Of a DNA stretch of 64,000 bases, positions 1 through 11,613 are shown piece by piece; within the stretch, counting starts at the first letter, position 1; every line of letters begins with the position of its first letter. The stretch spans positions 55,073-119,072 of the forward strand of contig MNCI01026223.1 of the NCBI GenBank assembly GCA_015680685.1, written 5' to 3'. This stretch comes from Gnetum montanum (Eukaryota > Streptophyta > Gnetopsida > Gnetales > Gnetaceae). The notes beneath the pieces were generated by a model. The model worked only from the letters and a program-made list of their open reading frames with translations. It ran no database searches and was not told the DNA's origin. The position numbers and the translations under genes are program-made.

Positions 1-359
1 AAGATTTGGCATGTAATCACCAATAGATAGCCTTCTTTGATGTTTTTTTTATTATGAAAAATTAGTTGAAAATCATTTGAATCAACAATAGGATTTTGTG
101 AAACTTGAGGAACATATATTTTTTTTCCTTAGTCATTGAAGAATTTTTTAAAACTAATTTTATTGAAATCTTCCTTGAAGATACATTCTATTGAAGATTA
201 GTAAAAGAAAGGGGTGGGTTAACTCTTGAAACATTAGTAGAATAAATGATCTTAGGATTTGTAACATTTGTAGAAAAAACCTCAATAGAATTTATAGCAT
301 TTGTAGAAGAAACCTTAGTTGCATTTACAATAGCTTCTTGTTAATGTGCTTGCATTGCC

Positions 360-1000
360 TTTTTTCGTAGAATAAAAGGACATGAATCAAATATGTGACT
401 TTCTTGATGACAATAGTAACATGATTTTGCAAGATTGTAATAAATAACCTTTTGTGTGCATAATCAATTTTGCCAACACATAGACAATGCAACAAAGCAA
501 GCAACCTTCTGAAATTAAGGAGATGCTGGATTAAAAGAGGATGCCCACTTTCGAATAATTAATAAAGCAGGACGATGATTGAAAACACTGATACCAAGGG
601 CCTTAGAAACCATTGTCGAATTAATAAATTCTACTAGCAAAAAATGAGCTTGACAAATAACAAATATGGACAACATCCAAATCTCAAGTTCTGCAAACCA
701 AATTTAAATGATTCAAAAAACTTGAGGAATGAGGTAAATAACCTAGAATTTGCATGAAAATATACATTTTAGAAATTTTTTGAGTAATTGATTTAGACTT
801 CTTGTTGCCTCAAACCAATGCTAAAACCTTTTGCTAAAACCCTTGCCATTGAAACCCTCACTACCAAAATTGAAACTAACATATAGCCAATATGAAACTT
901 TTGTAAAACATAGTAATGTATCAAATTAGCATATCCATCAAAATTCAACTTGCGACATTCAAATTATAAGTTGCATGCTTTAACTAATAGAAGACTCTCT
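360..1000 (-). pseudogene. L1-type LINE ORF1 relic (DUF4283-like plus zinc knuckle)
   Basis: Read on the minus strand, positions 380-421 encode a perfect CX2CX4HX4C knuckle (CYYCHQESHIFDSC). Upstream of it in the gene (about 540-960) the translation has the pattern of the DUF4283 nucleic-acid-binding domain of plant L1 ORF1 proteins: a hydrophobic strand, then W-x-SFNPASP, then a cysteine-containing strand leading to the knuckle. Stops and frame changes break it. Downstream (100-360) the translation is serine/asparagine-rich with repeated STN motifs, recalling the tail of the relic at 53640-54470. In the family, ORF1 protein binds the element RNA. No endonuclease or RT of this LINE is visible here. 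Other plant DUF4283/CCHC proteins cannot be excluded. Confidence 0.55.
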
Positions 1001-2102
1001 GTGGGGGTGTCATACCTTAAAAAAAAAATTATTTATCAAAATAGAGCATTAAATACACATGCAACATCTGACAAAACAAACAAAAAGGATAAAAAATATG
1101 TGTAGCATATGATAGAATAGATAAAAATAACATGAAAGGAAAGACCTAATGATTTTGGGGATGCCTACTTAGGGTTTCATCCTTACAATGAACCCAATAA
1201 CAAAAGGAAGAAACATACTTTTGGGAATTCACTTCTCACTAAAAAGTAACTATAATCAGCAGTATGAGTAGAATGAAGAAAGAGTCAAATGAAGTAAATG
1301 ATAGTCAAAATTAAAAAGAAGAGCTTCATTGTAGAGAATTATGTTGAATAAAGTTTCTTGCACTACAGCCTCTATCGCTCATAAATCTAAATCAAGGTTG
1401 TAAAAGATAAATCATCTGATTAAACTTTAAGTGAACTTTTGGAGTTTGGGATATAATTTGGAAATGCACAAGGTTGAAGATTTGCTATTTCTCTACAAAA
1501 GTTAGATAAATATTTGAATATTCTATTTTTTTTCAAAAATGATATTGCATTTGCAGTTTCAAATATGAAAGAGAATAATAAACTTGATAATATTTCAAAG
1601 AAATTTGGAATTCATAGAGGTAATCCTCTATTTATAGTTTTGAAAAGAACTACCATTCTTTTCTTGACAAAAATTGGAAGCTAATCTAAGATCAAGATAT
1701 CATTAAGATTTTGGGAATTCCCTTTGTTTTAAAGGATATACTTCGGCTTTTTAGGATCAAGCAGTATCTTGAATGTAGAAGAAAATCAATAAATGGAAGA
1801 AAAAACCCCTTACTTTTGTGTGCAAGTTTTTAGTTACAAATTTATTTGTGCTTTTACTCATGTATTATTCTTCATGTTGAGCTCCCTCTTAAGCTACTTA
1901 TTAGAGATTGGAATAATTATTTTGAGATTTCATGTGGTCTTCTAAAGATTTTTAAAAAGGTTTTCACTAGGTTGCTTAGGATATTGTTACTCTTCCTAAG
2001 GAAAAGACTGATATAGGTCTTTTAAATTCTTTAAAACAGGGGATTACTTTGGTGGCAAAGTGATAGTTTTAGCATTTGGATGTTTTTGACATTATTGGAA
2101 CT
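1001..2102. other. No recognisable gene
   Basis: AT-rich sequence with short runs of A and T. I see no domain, LTR or RNA gene in either strand. It may be decayed repeat. Confidence 0.4.
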
Positions 2103-3508
2103 CTCCTCTAGCTATGAATATTTTAATGATGTTTATACTAAAAATAGGTGTGATCTAATGCAACATTATTAGACTAATTGATAATCCTATTAGCCCAAGA
2201 TTCTATTTGCTAGATAACTTTGTCAGAGATAATGGACTATACATCACACATTCAATTCTACTCACTCTTTGACAAGATGCAAATGACTCAGAATTGTTTG
2301 TCTCTAGTCATGTTTGGTTGGATAACCATGATGATTCAAATGAATAAAATTCTTCCTTATCTTTCTAGCAAGGAGAATCAACTATCCATTTTAGTGAAAC
2401 ACTCTAAGAGTGTACTATCTCTTACATGTATGCTTGAGATGTAAAGTTGTTTACTCCCTTAGCCAATACTTTCTTTTGTGTTGTAAGCCATCTATTGGCT
2501 TTTTTTTCTTATTTAAACACCTCTAGAGGCACTCTCAAGAGGCATTCATAGTTAAAGCACTTTGCTCACTTTAAAGCATCTCTTGAGTTCTTTTAAGCTT
2601 TGTTTTCCTTTTCTATCAATAAAGCTATTTGATTTTATGCTTAAATGTTCTCTTAGTTGAGCTTACTTTTGAGTTCTATCTCATAAAATTGAGAGTGAAT
2701 TTAAGAGTTGGTGTGATTTTCTTTAGTGTTCTCTTCCTTGGAGGTTGAGATTGTGTAATACTTGTGTGAAGTTGATGGATAGGCATGAAGGGTAGAGAGA
2801 TTTTCCTCATTACTGTGAAGAAGAACGTAAAAAATTTCAGCATGGAGCTCCCACATACATTAGGTGTTTCTTATTTTTAGAGAAGGTCTAAATTTATAGC
2901 TAAAATAGATTGCTTCAAAACCCTTATACTTCTCGAACCAAGTATCTTAGATCTCTAGTCAACTGAGAAGTTTAAATTCAATTTATCTTCCAAAAGATTT
3001 AAAATTTCAAAGATAAATCTAGAAATCTTAGGTCAAGGACTTAGGCTAGTTTACCTAAATTTCTTCAATAGAGATGACATTAGAAAATGGTAATCTATTG
3101 GTTATATTTACTTTGTAGAAGTCTCCATTGTTATCTACCCTCATTTTAACAAACTACAGAAGATGAAAAAAGTATAAGTAGGCTATAATCTCACAAAAAA
3201 AAAGGCTATCTAGACTCAAATGCTTGTATAATAACTTGGCGAAATATAACTATGTCTCTAAATGATGTGAATAGGATATTTTTTGTGCTTTAGATTATCC
3301 TCTACTATTCTTATTCATACCTTCATCTTGTTTGGACAACAAGTTATCTAGAGTTGAAGCACTTTGCTCACTTTGAAGCATTCCTTGAGCCCTTGTAAGG
3401 TTTGTTTGCCTTTGCTATTAATAAATATTCTTGGTTTTGTGCTTAAATAGTCTCTCAGCTTCACTTACTATTGAGTTCTATCTTATAAAATCAAGAGTGC
3501 ATTTAAGA
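2103..3508 (+). repeat. Left arm of a ~1.4-1.6 kb imperfect inverted repeat (LTR-family fragment)
   Basis: This stretch reads as the reverse complement of 4417-6003, allowing for indels (for example 2224-2250 against 5850-5880, and 2970-3110 against 4920-5070). It contains LTR-like material: a TATA-like TTATTTAAA near 2509, AATAAAG near 2622, and a module at about 2550-2712 that recurs at about 3353-3508 in the same direction. An approximately 80-bp segment holding the primer site in the right arm is missing here, near 2713. The arms have diverged too much to be an assembly duplicate. Short ORFs inside show no domain. Confidence 0.65.
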
Positions 3509-4416
3509 AAGCTTGTAATAACTTTGGACTAGATCATCTAAACATGGATAAGACATAGGCAAACCTTTCGTATTAACAAAGACACTGCACTCCACATTGG
3601 AAGTTTTAACCTAGATAACTTGTTATCCAAATGGTGTGAGAGTAGGAATATTAATAGTATAGAATAATCTAAAGCACAAATATCTTTCTTTGGATTTATG
3701 AAACTACCAAAAAGATACTATTCAATCCCTCTTAAGACTAAGCGTTTTCTCCAACAAGAACCCATAGCTATTGAATCAACCTCCACCTCATCAAAATGAT
3801 CTATTTTCATTCTAGATGATTCTTAAAATAATGATATAAGCATTCAATATAGACGCTCAACCTCAGAAATTGAAGCACCTAGTTCAAGCTTTGTAACAGA
3901 TCCATCTTGTCCTTATAATCTATTATAGAAACACACATATATTATAGGTGCAAAGAAAGTGCTTCTCTTATCAACATTAATACTTTTAAGGTCTTTGAAG
4001 TTCTTAGAATGTGAATAGAATAGGTATTCTAATACTACTTTGAACCCCACTCACCTAAATACTTAGATATTGGACTACCTCCAAAATATGATGAAAAATC
4101 AAATCAATTAGAAGAAGTGGATGAGATTATGCCTTTCTTAATTTTACTCCATCTTCTAGTAATCCTATGAATTATGATAGTGAAGACATTAATAATTTTT
4201 TATGTTTATCTCCCTTTGATAGTAATTCTGTAAATTATGATAGTGAATTAGAGTTTGATTTTGTTAAAACAAAAAAATCCATAAAAACTAGGAAAATTGA
4301 AAAACCATAAAAAATGAAAAAACAAATAAAATCACACCATCTCTTACACACACTAGTTCTCTTCACTTTTTTGAGAATAGAATGCTTTGAAAGCTAAAGA
4401 AATGGCTTTGATACCA
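3509..4416. other. Spacer of the inverted repeat, with inner hairpin and leader-like sequence
   Basis: The spacer begins with a smaller inverted match: about 3605-3695 is complementary to about 3270-3370. Positions 4150-4260 hold two approximate copies of an AATTATGATAGTGAA-type unit, encoding an acidic N/S/D-rich string with stops. Positions 4320-4400 resemble 5290-5380, a leader next to the primer site. No domain was recognised. Confidence 0.4.
4400..4416 (-). other. tRNA-iMet-type primer binding site
   Basis: On the minus strand this reads TGGTATCAAAGCCATTT. It is close to the TGGTATCAGAGC core typical of plant LTR elements primed by initiator tRNA-Met. It sits directly against the end of an LTR-like sequence that extends rightward from 4417. 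Confidence 0.6.
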
Positions 4417-6003
4417 ACACTTAAATGCACTCTCAATTTTATGAGACAGAACTCAAAAGTAAGCACAACTAAGAGAACATTTAAGCACAAAACCAAAAAT
4501 CTTTATTGATAGTAGAGGAAAACAAAACTTACAAGAACTCAAGGGATGCTTCTTGAGAGATGATTCAAAGTGAGCAAAGTACTTTAACTCTAGATAACTT
4601 GTCCAAATAGGATGAGGGTAGGAATAGTAATAGGAGAGGATAATCTAAAGCATAAATAAGATCCTACTGTTGCATAAACAAAACCTACTTCCATGGAAAT
4701 TAGAATATAAACAACTAACATTAAGGAATGTAAGATATTCATATCATTTAGAGACATAGTTATATTTGGCAATGTTATTATACAAGTATATGAGTCTAGA
4801 TGGCATTTTACCTATGAGAGAGATTATAGGCTAATTATACTTTTTTAAGCTTTTGAAATCTATAGTTAAAATGAGGGTGGATAACAATGGAGAATTATAC
4901 AAAGTGGATATAACTATAACCAATAGATTTCCATTTTCTAATGTCATCCTATTGAAGAAATTTAGGTAAACTGGCCTAAGTTCTTGACCTAATATTTTTG
5001 GATCTATCTTTAAAATTTTAAAACTTTTGGAAGATAAATTGAACTTAAACATATTAGTCAAATAAAGATTTGAGACATTTGGTTTGGGAAGCATCAGAAT
5101 TTTGGAATAGTCTACTTTAGTATGAAATTCAGACATTCTCTAGAAATAAGAAATAGTTGATGTACATGAAAGCTCCATGCTGAACTTATTTTATGTACTT
5201 CTTCACAGCAATGAGGGAAATCTCTTTGCCCTTAAGCCTATTCATTAGCTTCACATGGATCTTATGCAATCTTAACCTCCAAGGAAGACAACATCAAAGA
5301 AAATCACACTAGCTCTTACGCATACCAGTTCTCTTCCCTTTTTATAGAATATATAGTTTTGAAAACTAAAGCAAGTGGTCTTGATACCAACTCTTAAATG
5401 CACTCTTGATTTAATGAGATAGAACTCAAAAGCAACCACACTTGAGAGAACATTCAAGCATAAAACAAAAAAGCTTTATTAATAGCAAAAAAATCAAAGC
5501 TTACAAGAACTCAAGCGATGCTTCAAATTGAGCAAGGTGCTTCGACTTTAGATTCCTATTGAGGTTGCCTCTTGAGGTGTCTAAATAAGAAACAAGAGCC
5601 AATAGATGACTTACAATGCAAAAGAGAGTGCTGGTTGAGGGAATAAACAACTTTACATCTCAACCATACAGGTAAGAGATAGTAAACTCTTAAAGTATTT
5701 CACTAAAATGTATTGTAGATTCACCTTGCTAGAAAGATAAGGAAGAATTTAATCTTAGTTTGAATCATCATGGTTATATGACCAAACATGATTGGAGGTG
5801 GACGATTCTAAGTCATTTGCATCTTGCTAGAGAGTGAGTGGGATCAGATGAGTGATGTATAGTCCATTATCTCTGATAAAGTTATCTAGTAGATAGAATC
5901 TTAGGCTAATAGGATTCTCAAAATTATTAGTCTAACCATTTTGGATAAGATCACATCTATTTATAATATACATATCATTATAATATTCATAAAAATATGA
6001 TGG
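4417..6003 (-). repeat. Right arm of the imperfect inverted repeat
   Basis: Reverse-complement partner of 2103-3508. On the minus strand it runs LTR-like sequence (about 5397-5990), a primer site (5373-5389), leader, a short internal region, then a second LTR end ending at the 4400-4416 primer site. A 101-codon open frame (4831-5136, minus) lies in the internal part but matches no domain I recognise. The arrangement suggests a truncated or recombined LTR element copied twice in opposite orientations. Confidence 0.6.
5373..5389 (-). other. Second tRNA-iMet-type primer binding site
   Basis: On the minus strand it begins TGGTATCAAGACCACTTG and follows an LTR-like end (…CATTTAAGAGT). It has the same arrangement as 4400-4416, and the surrounding 250 bp repeat those around that site. 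Confidence 0.5.
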
Positions 6004-6179
6004 AGTATTAGATCTTCTATGCGTGATATGCATTAAAAGATACCAAGATAATGACTCACCGTACTACTGTTCATAGGCTTCCTTTGCCACTTAATTTGTG
6101 TAAAAATTATAGTTATTATGATTATTGTTTTTATCCATCAAGTTAGCAGGAATTCCTTATAGGAAATGAAATGGATTGT

Positions 6180-7140
6180 GCTTATAAGATGTGGCAAAGG
6201 TGGAGAAAGTATGAGATTTTATTGATGAAAAATATACAGCTATACTAAAAATAGTAGAAGAGAAAATAGAGAAATCACTTGCATGAGACCAGGATAAGAA
6301 AAAAAAAAAAAAAGGAAATGGGGAAGGACATATATAGGAAAATGGGCAAAATTTCTATTGTGGAGAAGGTTGCTAACAAAAATTCAATAAATGATGATGG
6401 TTATAACTTTTGCCAATATGAACATCTTAAGGGATGTTTTCCCTATCACATCAAGTTTATAGGAGTTACAGGCATATGCATTGAACCTAAAGTTCATCAA
6501 AAAGTTGACCTCTAGAAGGTTACCTTATTTGTAAGGCAATTACAGGCAATCCAATAATCAATAATACCATTCAAGTGGAGCTCCTCCTCAACCTCAAAAG
6601 CAATATTATTAGCAGTGGTAAAACTCATAGTCATGGAGCACACCAAGGTAGTAGTATCCTTATAGATATCTAGATTCCTATAGATATTATGTTTAAAAAC
6701 TTATTTTTCCTAGTGGTACAATTGCTCAAGTCCATTCCTCCCACAAGTATTATCCATAAAAAAACCATAGGTCTTCTACTCTCAGAGATAAATCAAAATC
6801 CTATCATTTTCATCCACCTCCCATGCAACCTTAGCCATTCCATGCTTCTCTTTCTCTAGTGCTATCTCCACTAATGCAAGTCAAGATCCATAACCATAAC
6901 AAAAGCATGCTACTAGAGTTGTAAATATGTATGTGGATGATAGTTTAAGTGGTTCTAAGTGCAAGCCTTGAAAATGTATCTTAGTTAGATATGCTATATC
7001 ACTTGAACTCATGAAAACATTAGTGGCTATAAATCCCACTTCAAAGTCAACATTCTTTGATCTCTAAAATGAGCCATCTTCAAATCATAACCTGAATGTA
7101 AAAAGTTTTATGCTAACCCACAATGGAAGAGATTGGATTA
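6180..7140 (+). pseudogene. E0 gag C-terminal region
   Basis: Positions 6190-6275 match the reverse complement of the gag relic near 39340-39420 closely. The 78-codon frame at 6279-6515 contains a C-x-Y-x-H-x-K-G-C motif (FCQYEHLKGC) equivalent to ICHYDHPKGC in E2. Positions 6520-7140 are proline-rich, as in E2. Gag is the structural capsid protein; this piece lacks the capsid-core domain and is broken by stops. Confidence 0.65.
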
Positions 7141-7540
7141 AAGTAGGTACTCTTGCCAGGAAAATAATAGACCTTGGAAATCCCTTAGTTTACTTATAGA
7201 TTGCAGGGAATCCACCATGCAAGTCTCTATTATACTTAGGTTCTAAGATGAACTTAACCTCTTAAGAAATGTACAAGGTTTGCAACCTGCTACCACTCAA
7301 AAAGTGTAACATCAAGTTAGAGATTGCAAATTAGTCCATTAATATTCCATTGAGACAAGTGGAGAACATTATGACCATCATTAGTTGGTGGTCCTACCCA
7401 ACAAATGTTTTGGTGATCCACATGAATAATTGCAAGGGAGAGTTTCCAATTATGATAGAAAGAGCTTGGCTAAGTGTAATTTATGCCAAGGTTGGAATCA
7501 CAAACATCTCAGAAATTTTCAAGGAAAATAAATAGAGAAT
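7140..7540 (+). pseudogene. E0 retropepsin relic
   Basis: Translation matches the E1 protease: a decayed active-site strand near 7220-7260, where the catalytic Asp is lost, then WWSYPTNVLVIHMNN and FPIMIERAWLS (7350-7535). The second motif is the equivalent of the retropepsin ILGRPWL motif. It is non-functional because of stops and the lost Asp. Confidence 0.65.
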
Positions 7541-8069
7541 AGTTAAGAAGAAAAGAGTTTCATATCTTATGTATAGTGATATAGGGTATAACTACATGTA
7601 GAGAGCCTAAATATCATGAATCATCACAACACGCAATTCGTGTAAAGAGAAAGTATGTATGCAAAAGTTCCTATACGCATTAGCAACTAAGTAAGAAGGC
7701 ATCCAATGGTTAATAATAATAAGAGCTACAAGTCTACAATATGCATGTAGCTACATGAATTGGAGAAAGTTAAAAATTCTAGACAAAATAGAACTAGAAC
7801 CTATAAAACTCAAAATATTTTCATAATTTCTTGAGTATGTATTTTTAGAAAATGGTAAAAAATTGATTGTAAATGTCCAATTTACATGGAAACATAAATA
7901 AAGATTACCTAAGATGGTTAATAAATGACCAATAGCCTTTGCCTGATCATATGATGAAATAATAGGGATTGATTCATGCATATGCTAGTACAAAATCTAG
8001 ACAAATCTAGTTGTCAAGCCCAAACATCAACCACAACATAAAAAAAATATCAAATTGAATCAAATTATG

Positions 8070-8930
8070 AAAAAAAAAAGATTGTGAACCTCTTGAAAGT
8101 GGGATTCATATATTCTATGGTAGATAGTGAGTGAGTGAGCTCACTTATTATTGTGCCTACAAGAGGGGGCTAGTGAAAGATCTGCATTAATTTCAAATTA
8201 TTAAATATGCCAGCTTTCAAAGATAATTTTCTATTGTCATTTCTTTATCAAGTATCGGATGCAATTGTAGGACATAAATATTATAGCTTTCTTGATGGTC
8301 ATAGTGGTTACAATTAAATTTAGGTAGCTCTAGAAGACTATGCCAAAGCTACATTTATAAGTTGTTGGGGAAATTTTGCATATAAGAAGTCTTTTGGCTT
8401 GGGTAATGATCCTACAATATTTTAATACCTTGTTTTTGGTACCTTTTAGAAAAAAATAGATAATGGTGTAGAATGTTTATGAATGACTTCTTCAGATATT
8501 GCCCTAATTTTGGGTAGGCATTAGACTATCTTAAGCAAGTCTTAAAGCATTGTGTAGAGATAAATCTTCAACTCAACTGGAAAAAAGGCTATTTGATGGT
8601 CTAAGAGGGCCTTGTTCTTGGATACTAGGTATCAAAAAAATAAAAAAAAAAGATTAAAAAAATAAAGATTAGTCCAAAAAAGGTTAGAGTTATTCAAGAA
8701 ATCACACAAAAGATAAAAAATTGAAAGACATGAGATCATTTCTTGGATACATTAGCTATTATATATGTTTCATCAAAAATTTCTCTAAGATTATTAAATC
8801 ATTGGTATAGATAATAAAGAAGGATTCACCAAGCATCCTTCTTTAAGAAATATGACTAAGCATTTGAACTTCTAAAATAAAAGTTTGTAAAAACTTCAAT
8901 TTTAAAAGCTTTAGATTTTTCCAAATTAAT
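8070..8930 (+). pseudogene. E0 reverse transcriptase relic
   Basis: This aligns with E1 RT. A stretch near 8190-8340 matches the E1 RT region at 17950-18110, and the FMNDFF-like remnant of FMDDFS lies near 8478. The LGxxxxYY motif (SFLGYISYY) follows at about 8738. Many stops and frameshifts make it inactive. Between protease and RT (7541-8069) the sequence is noncoding-looking connector. Confidence 0.65.
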
Positions 8931-9300
8931 TTACATCATGATAGATACATCCAACTTTGCATTGTGGGTTGTGCTCATGCAATTGAATGATAAAAAATAT
9001 ATATACTACATTCATTACGCAAGTAGAAACATTGCATGTACATAGTTGAACTGCATCAGAATTGAAAAAGAACTGGTGATAGTGGTATATGAACTTGAAA
9101 ATTTTAAGTACTATGTGCTTAGTTATCTAGTTTATGTGCACACAGATCATAGTGCAATCATGTTTCTCATAAATAAGCTCATAGTTAGAACCCGTGTGAT
9201 ATGATGATTAATCTTACATGAATTTGATATTACTATGATGGATAAAAAAGGCACCGAGAATGCCTTTGTGATCATTTTCTTGATTAAAATGAAACAACAA
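8931..9300 (+). pseudogene. E0 RNase H relic
   Basis: The translation retains IEKELVIVVYELENFKYYVL and YVHTDHSAI, the Ty3-type RNase H signature seen intact in E1. The first catalytic-strand DAS motif reads DTSNFAL. A stop after HEFDITMMDKKGTEN and other changes disable it. Confidence 0.7.
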
Positions 9301-9439
9301 GGCTTATGAAGAGCCACATTCTAGTTAATTCTCAAATAAACTACTCCTTGCAAAAGCCACAATAGTTTCATCAAAGGTGGTCAAACCATGATATGCTAAA
9401 TATCTTACATGTTTGCTCATGTAGAAGGTTCCTACTAAA

Positions 9440-10640
9440 TAAAACAAGTGTAGGAACAATAATTTCTACACCAAGTTAAACAATACATGTATACAGAAGG
9501 AAACCTTTATAAAATCTTTGTAGATGACTTGGTTTAGTGTTGTAAACTTGAAGAGATTTAACCAAAAGTGCTTCAATATGATTATAAAGGACCTTGTGGA
9601 GGCAATTAAGTAGGAAAATGTATAGCCATTAAAATCCTCATGGTTGGCTACTTTTGACCTACAATCTTTAGGAATGTCCATTAGTTTGCCAAATCCTAAG
9701 GTTGATGTTAATGGGATGGTGGGATAATAGCAAAGCTTAAAGGATTCTAGTAGTAAATCCAACCACTAAAACCATTTAATCTTTAAAGAAATAATTTCAT
9801 TGATTCCATCCCACCGATGTTAAATAGGAAGGCTTACATTATTGTTACTATGAACTATTATATAAAATGGGTAGAAGACACGGTAACTACATGATGGAAA
9901 AAGGCATAAAATTATTTTAGCAACATGTGGTTAATAGGTTTGGTATACTAAGGTTACTTATTTTAGATAACAAAATCCAGTTCATAGGTACTATGTTTAA
10001 GAAATTGATGAAAATTTTGGGATTAAGTAGAAATTAGTAACATCCTATTACCTTCAAGAAAAAGGTTAACTAGAGGTAACCAACAGAGAAATTGCATGCA
10101 TCTTTATGAAGGCCATTATTAGATATAGGAAAGATTGGAGCATGAAACTAAATGATGCCTTATGGACCTATCACTCCATGTGGAAACTTCTTATAAATTA
10201 TTCCCCATATGAATTAATGTATAGAAAGCTTCCTAAGTTACCCATTAAAACAAAACTTTATAGGCTAAATATAACATATGAGCTTGACCTTGACCTTAGT
10301 CTAACACAAAAAGAACATCTAGTAAATTTCAACATTCTAGATGAATTTGAAGGGTAGCACTAATGTTGAATGAGGTTTACAAAGAATACATCAAACACCC
10401 ACATTATGCTAGAATTAGATGCATAGAATTCAAACTAGAAGATAAGATCCTATATTAGAATCTCACTCATGTGCCATAACACACCAATTTTAAATGTTTT
10501 GGAAAGAAAATTATATCATCCATGTCACATTCAAGTCTAGAGCCATGCAAATATACCATTCTATCTACTAAAAAACAATTCATTCTCATAAATATGCAAC
10601 TTGTCAAACCTTTTATGAACTCCCAAGAAGCCATCAACTC
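9440..10640 (+). pseudogene. E0 integrase relic
   Basis: Decayed zinc-binding and catalytic-core segments run from about 9440 to 10090; the SDNGT motif has become LDNKIQ near 9964. The 83-codon frame at 10106-10357 is the post-core region (LNDALWTYHSMWK, YSPYELMY), which aligns well with E1 19907-20090. The C-terminal part continues to about 10640. Not functional. Confidence 0.7.
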
Positions 10641-10700
10641 ATCCTAAATCTCTACTACTACTAAATCCCACTCTATCTTTCATATCTTCATCATGAACCT

Positions 10701-10720
10701 TAGTCATGGGGGAGATATCC
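10701..10720 (+). promoter_or_regulatory. Conserved TAGTCATGGGGGA motif after pol (E0)
   Basis: Purine-rich motif immediately after integrase, at the same place as in E1 (20457) and after the pol deletion in E2 (52333). It resembles the polypurine tract next to the 3' LTRs; an internal plus-strand primer role is only inference. Confidence 0.5.
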
Positions 10721-11613
10721 ATTCCACTTGATCATCCTATGAAGATATTTTTTACCTTTTTGTTTTATACCTTTTTATAAATTTTCTATTTTTAAATATG
10801 CTTTTCATTCTTGATAATTTTTTAATTTTCTATATATTTTATATTTTCTTTAAGTAATTTTCTTCATGTTTGTAAGTGATTTTGATATTTTAATTAATAA
10901 ATTTGTCAATTTTATGTAGGTGTCAACTTTGTTATTGAAATTATGTTCTATACTATCATATTTTTTAAAGATTAAATGCAAAGTAATGAGCTCACATCAT
11001 CCATTCTTGCATTTCCATTAATAAGAGGTCCTTATCATGGTAATAGTATTATCCTCATCAATTTGAGGGTGAAAGTAACCCATGATTGCATATCTTAAGG
11101 AAGGAAGAAAAACCAAGAAGGTTGGATAAGGGTATAGCATCAACAGATCTATTGATTTCTTAGGCTTCCATCCTAGGTCCTACTAGCCTCATGTTAATAC
11201 ATTACCACTTATGTTTTTAACTAATTTTGGAAAATATTATTCAAAAAAAGTTATTCTCTTGTTACATTACTAGAAAGGCATGTGACCAATGCCCAAAGGG
11301 TTTCCTTTGGCAAGGGTAAACAATTAAATAATTAATTAAATCTTAAAGAAACCATTCTTTGGGCACCGCTAGAAAGACATATGAACCATGCCTAAAGGTG
11401 TTCTCCTAGCTAGTGGTTAAGATCTATAACATAAGCACATATGATTAATTAATTATTTCTGGTAACTTTAATATATGTTCCCAATATTTTCTTGTTAAGT
11501 GGTGTTTTTTTAAATAGGGTTGCTAGTTGGTCTTACAGCAATGGACCCAAAGTGACGTAATGTAATGTCACTGCAAGAGGTATGAACTTGGTTTGGAATT
11601 TTAAGTAGTAGTT
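10721..11613 (+). other. E0 3' noncoding region
   Basis: A T-rich stretch (TTTTTGTTTTATACC) follows the motif as in E1 and E2. A short conserved segment (AGAAAGGCATG…ATGCCCAAAGG) occurs at about 11270 and again at about 11370. It corresponds to E1 21135, E3 31250 and E5 57030. No coding sequence is seen. Confidence 0.5.

Larger units (their letters stand above)
6180..10720 (+). mobile_element. E0: degenerate Athila-like Ty3/gypsy coding region
   Basis: The order gag C-terminus, protease, RT, RNaseH, integrase can be followed on the plus strand by alignment to E1, but stops and frameshifts occur throughout. It ends with the conserved TAGTCATGGGGG motif. I could not recognise flanking LTRs of this family or a target duplication, so it is a truncated internal region. 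The 5' limit (6180) is where similarity to the gag relic at 39300-40550 begins. Confidence 0.8.

Noticed and set aside
4150-4320. Endogenous pararetrovirus fragment
   Set aside because: The acidic N/S/D-rich string and iMet-type primer sites also fit ordinary LTR elements; no RT or movement-protein motif is visible.
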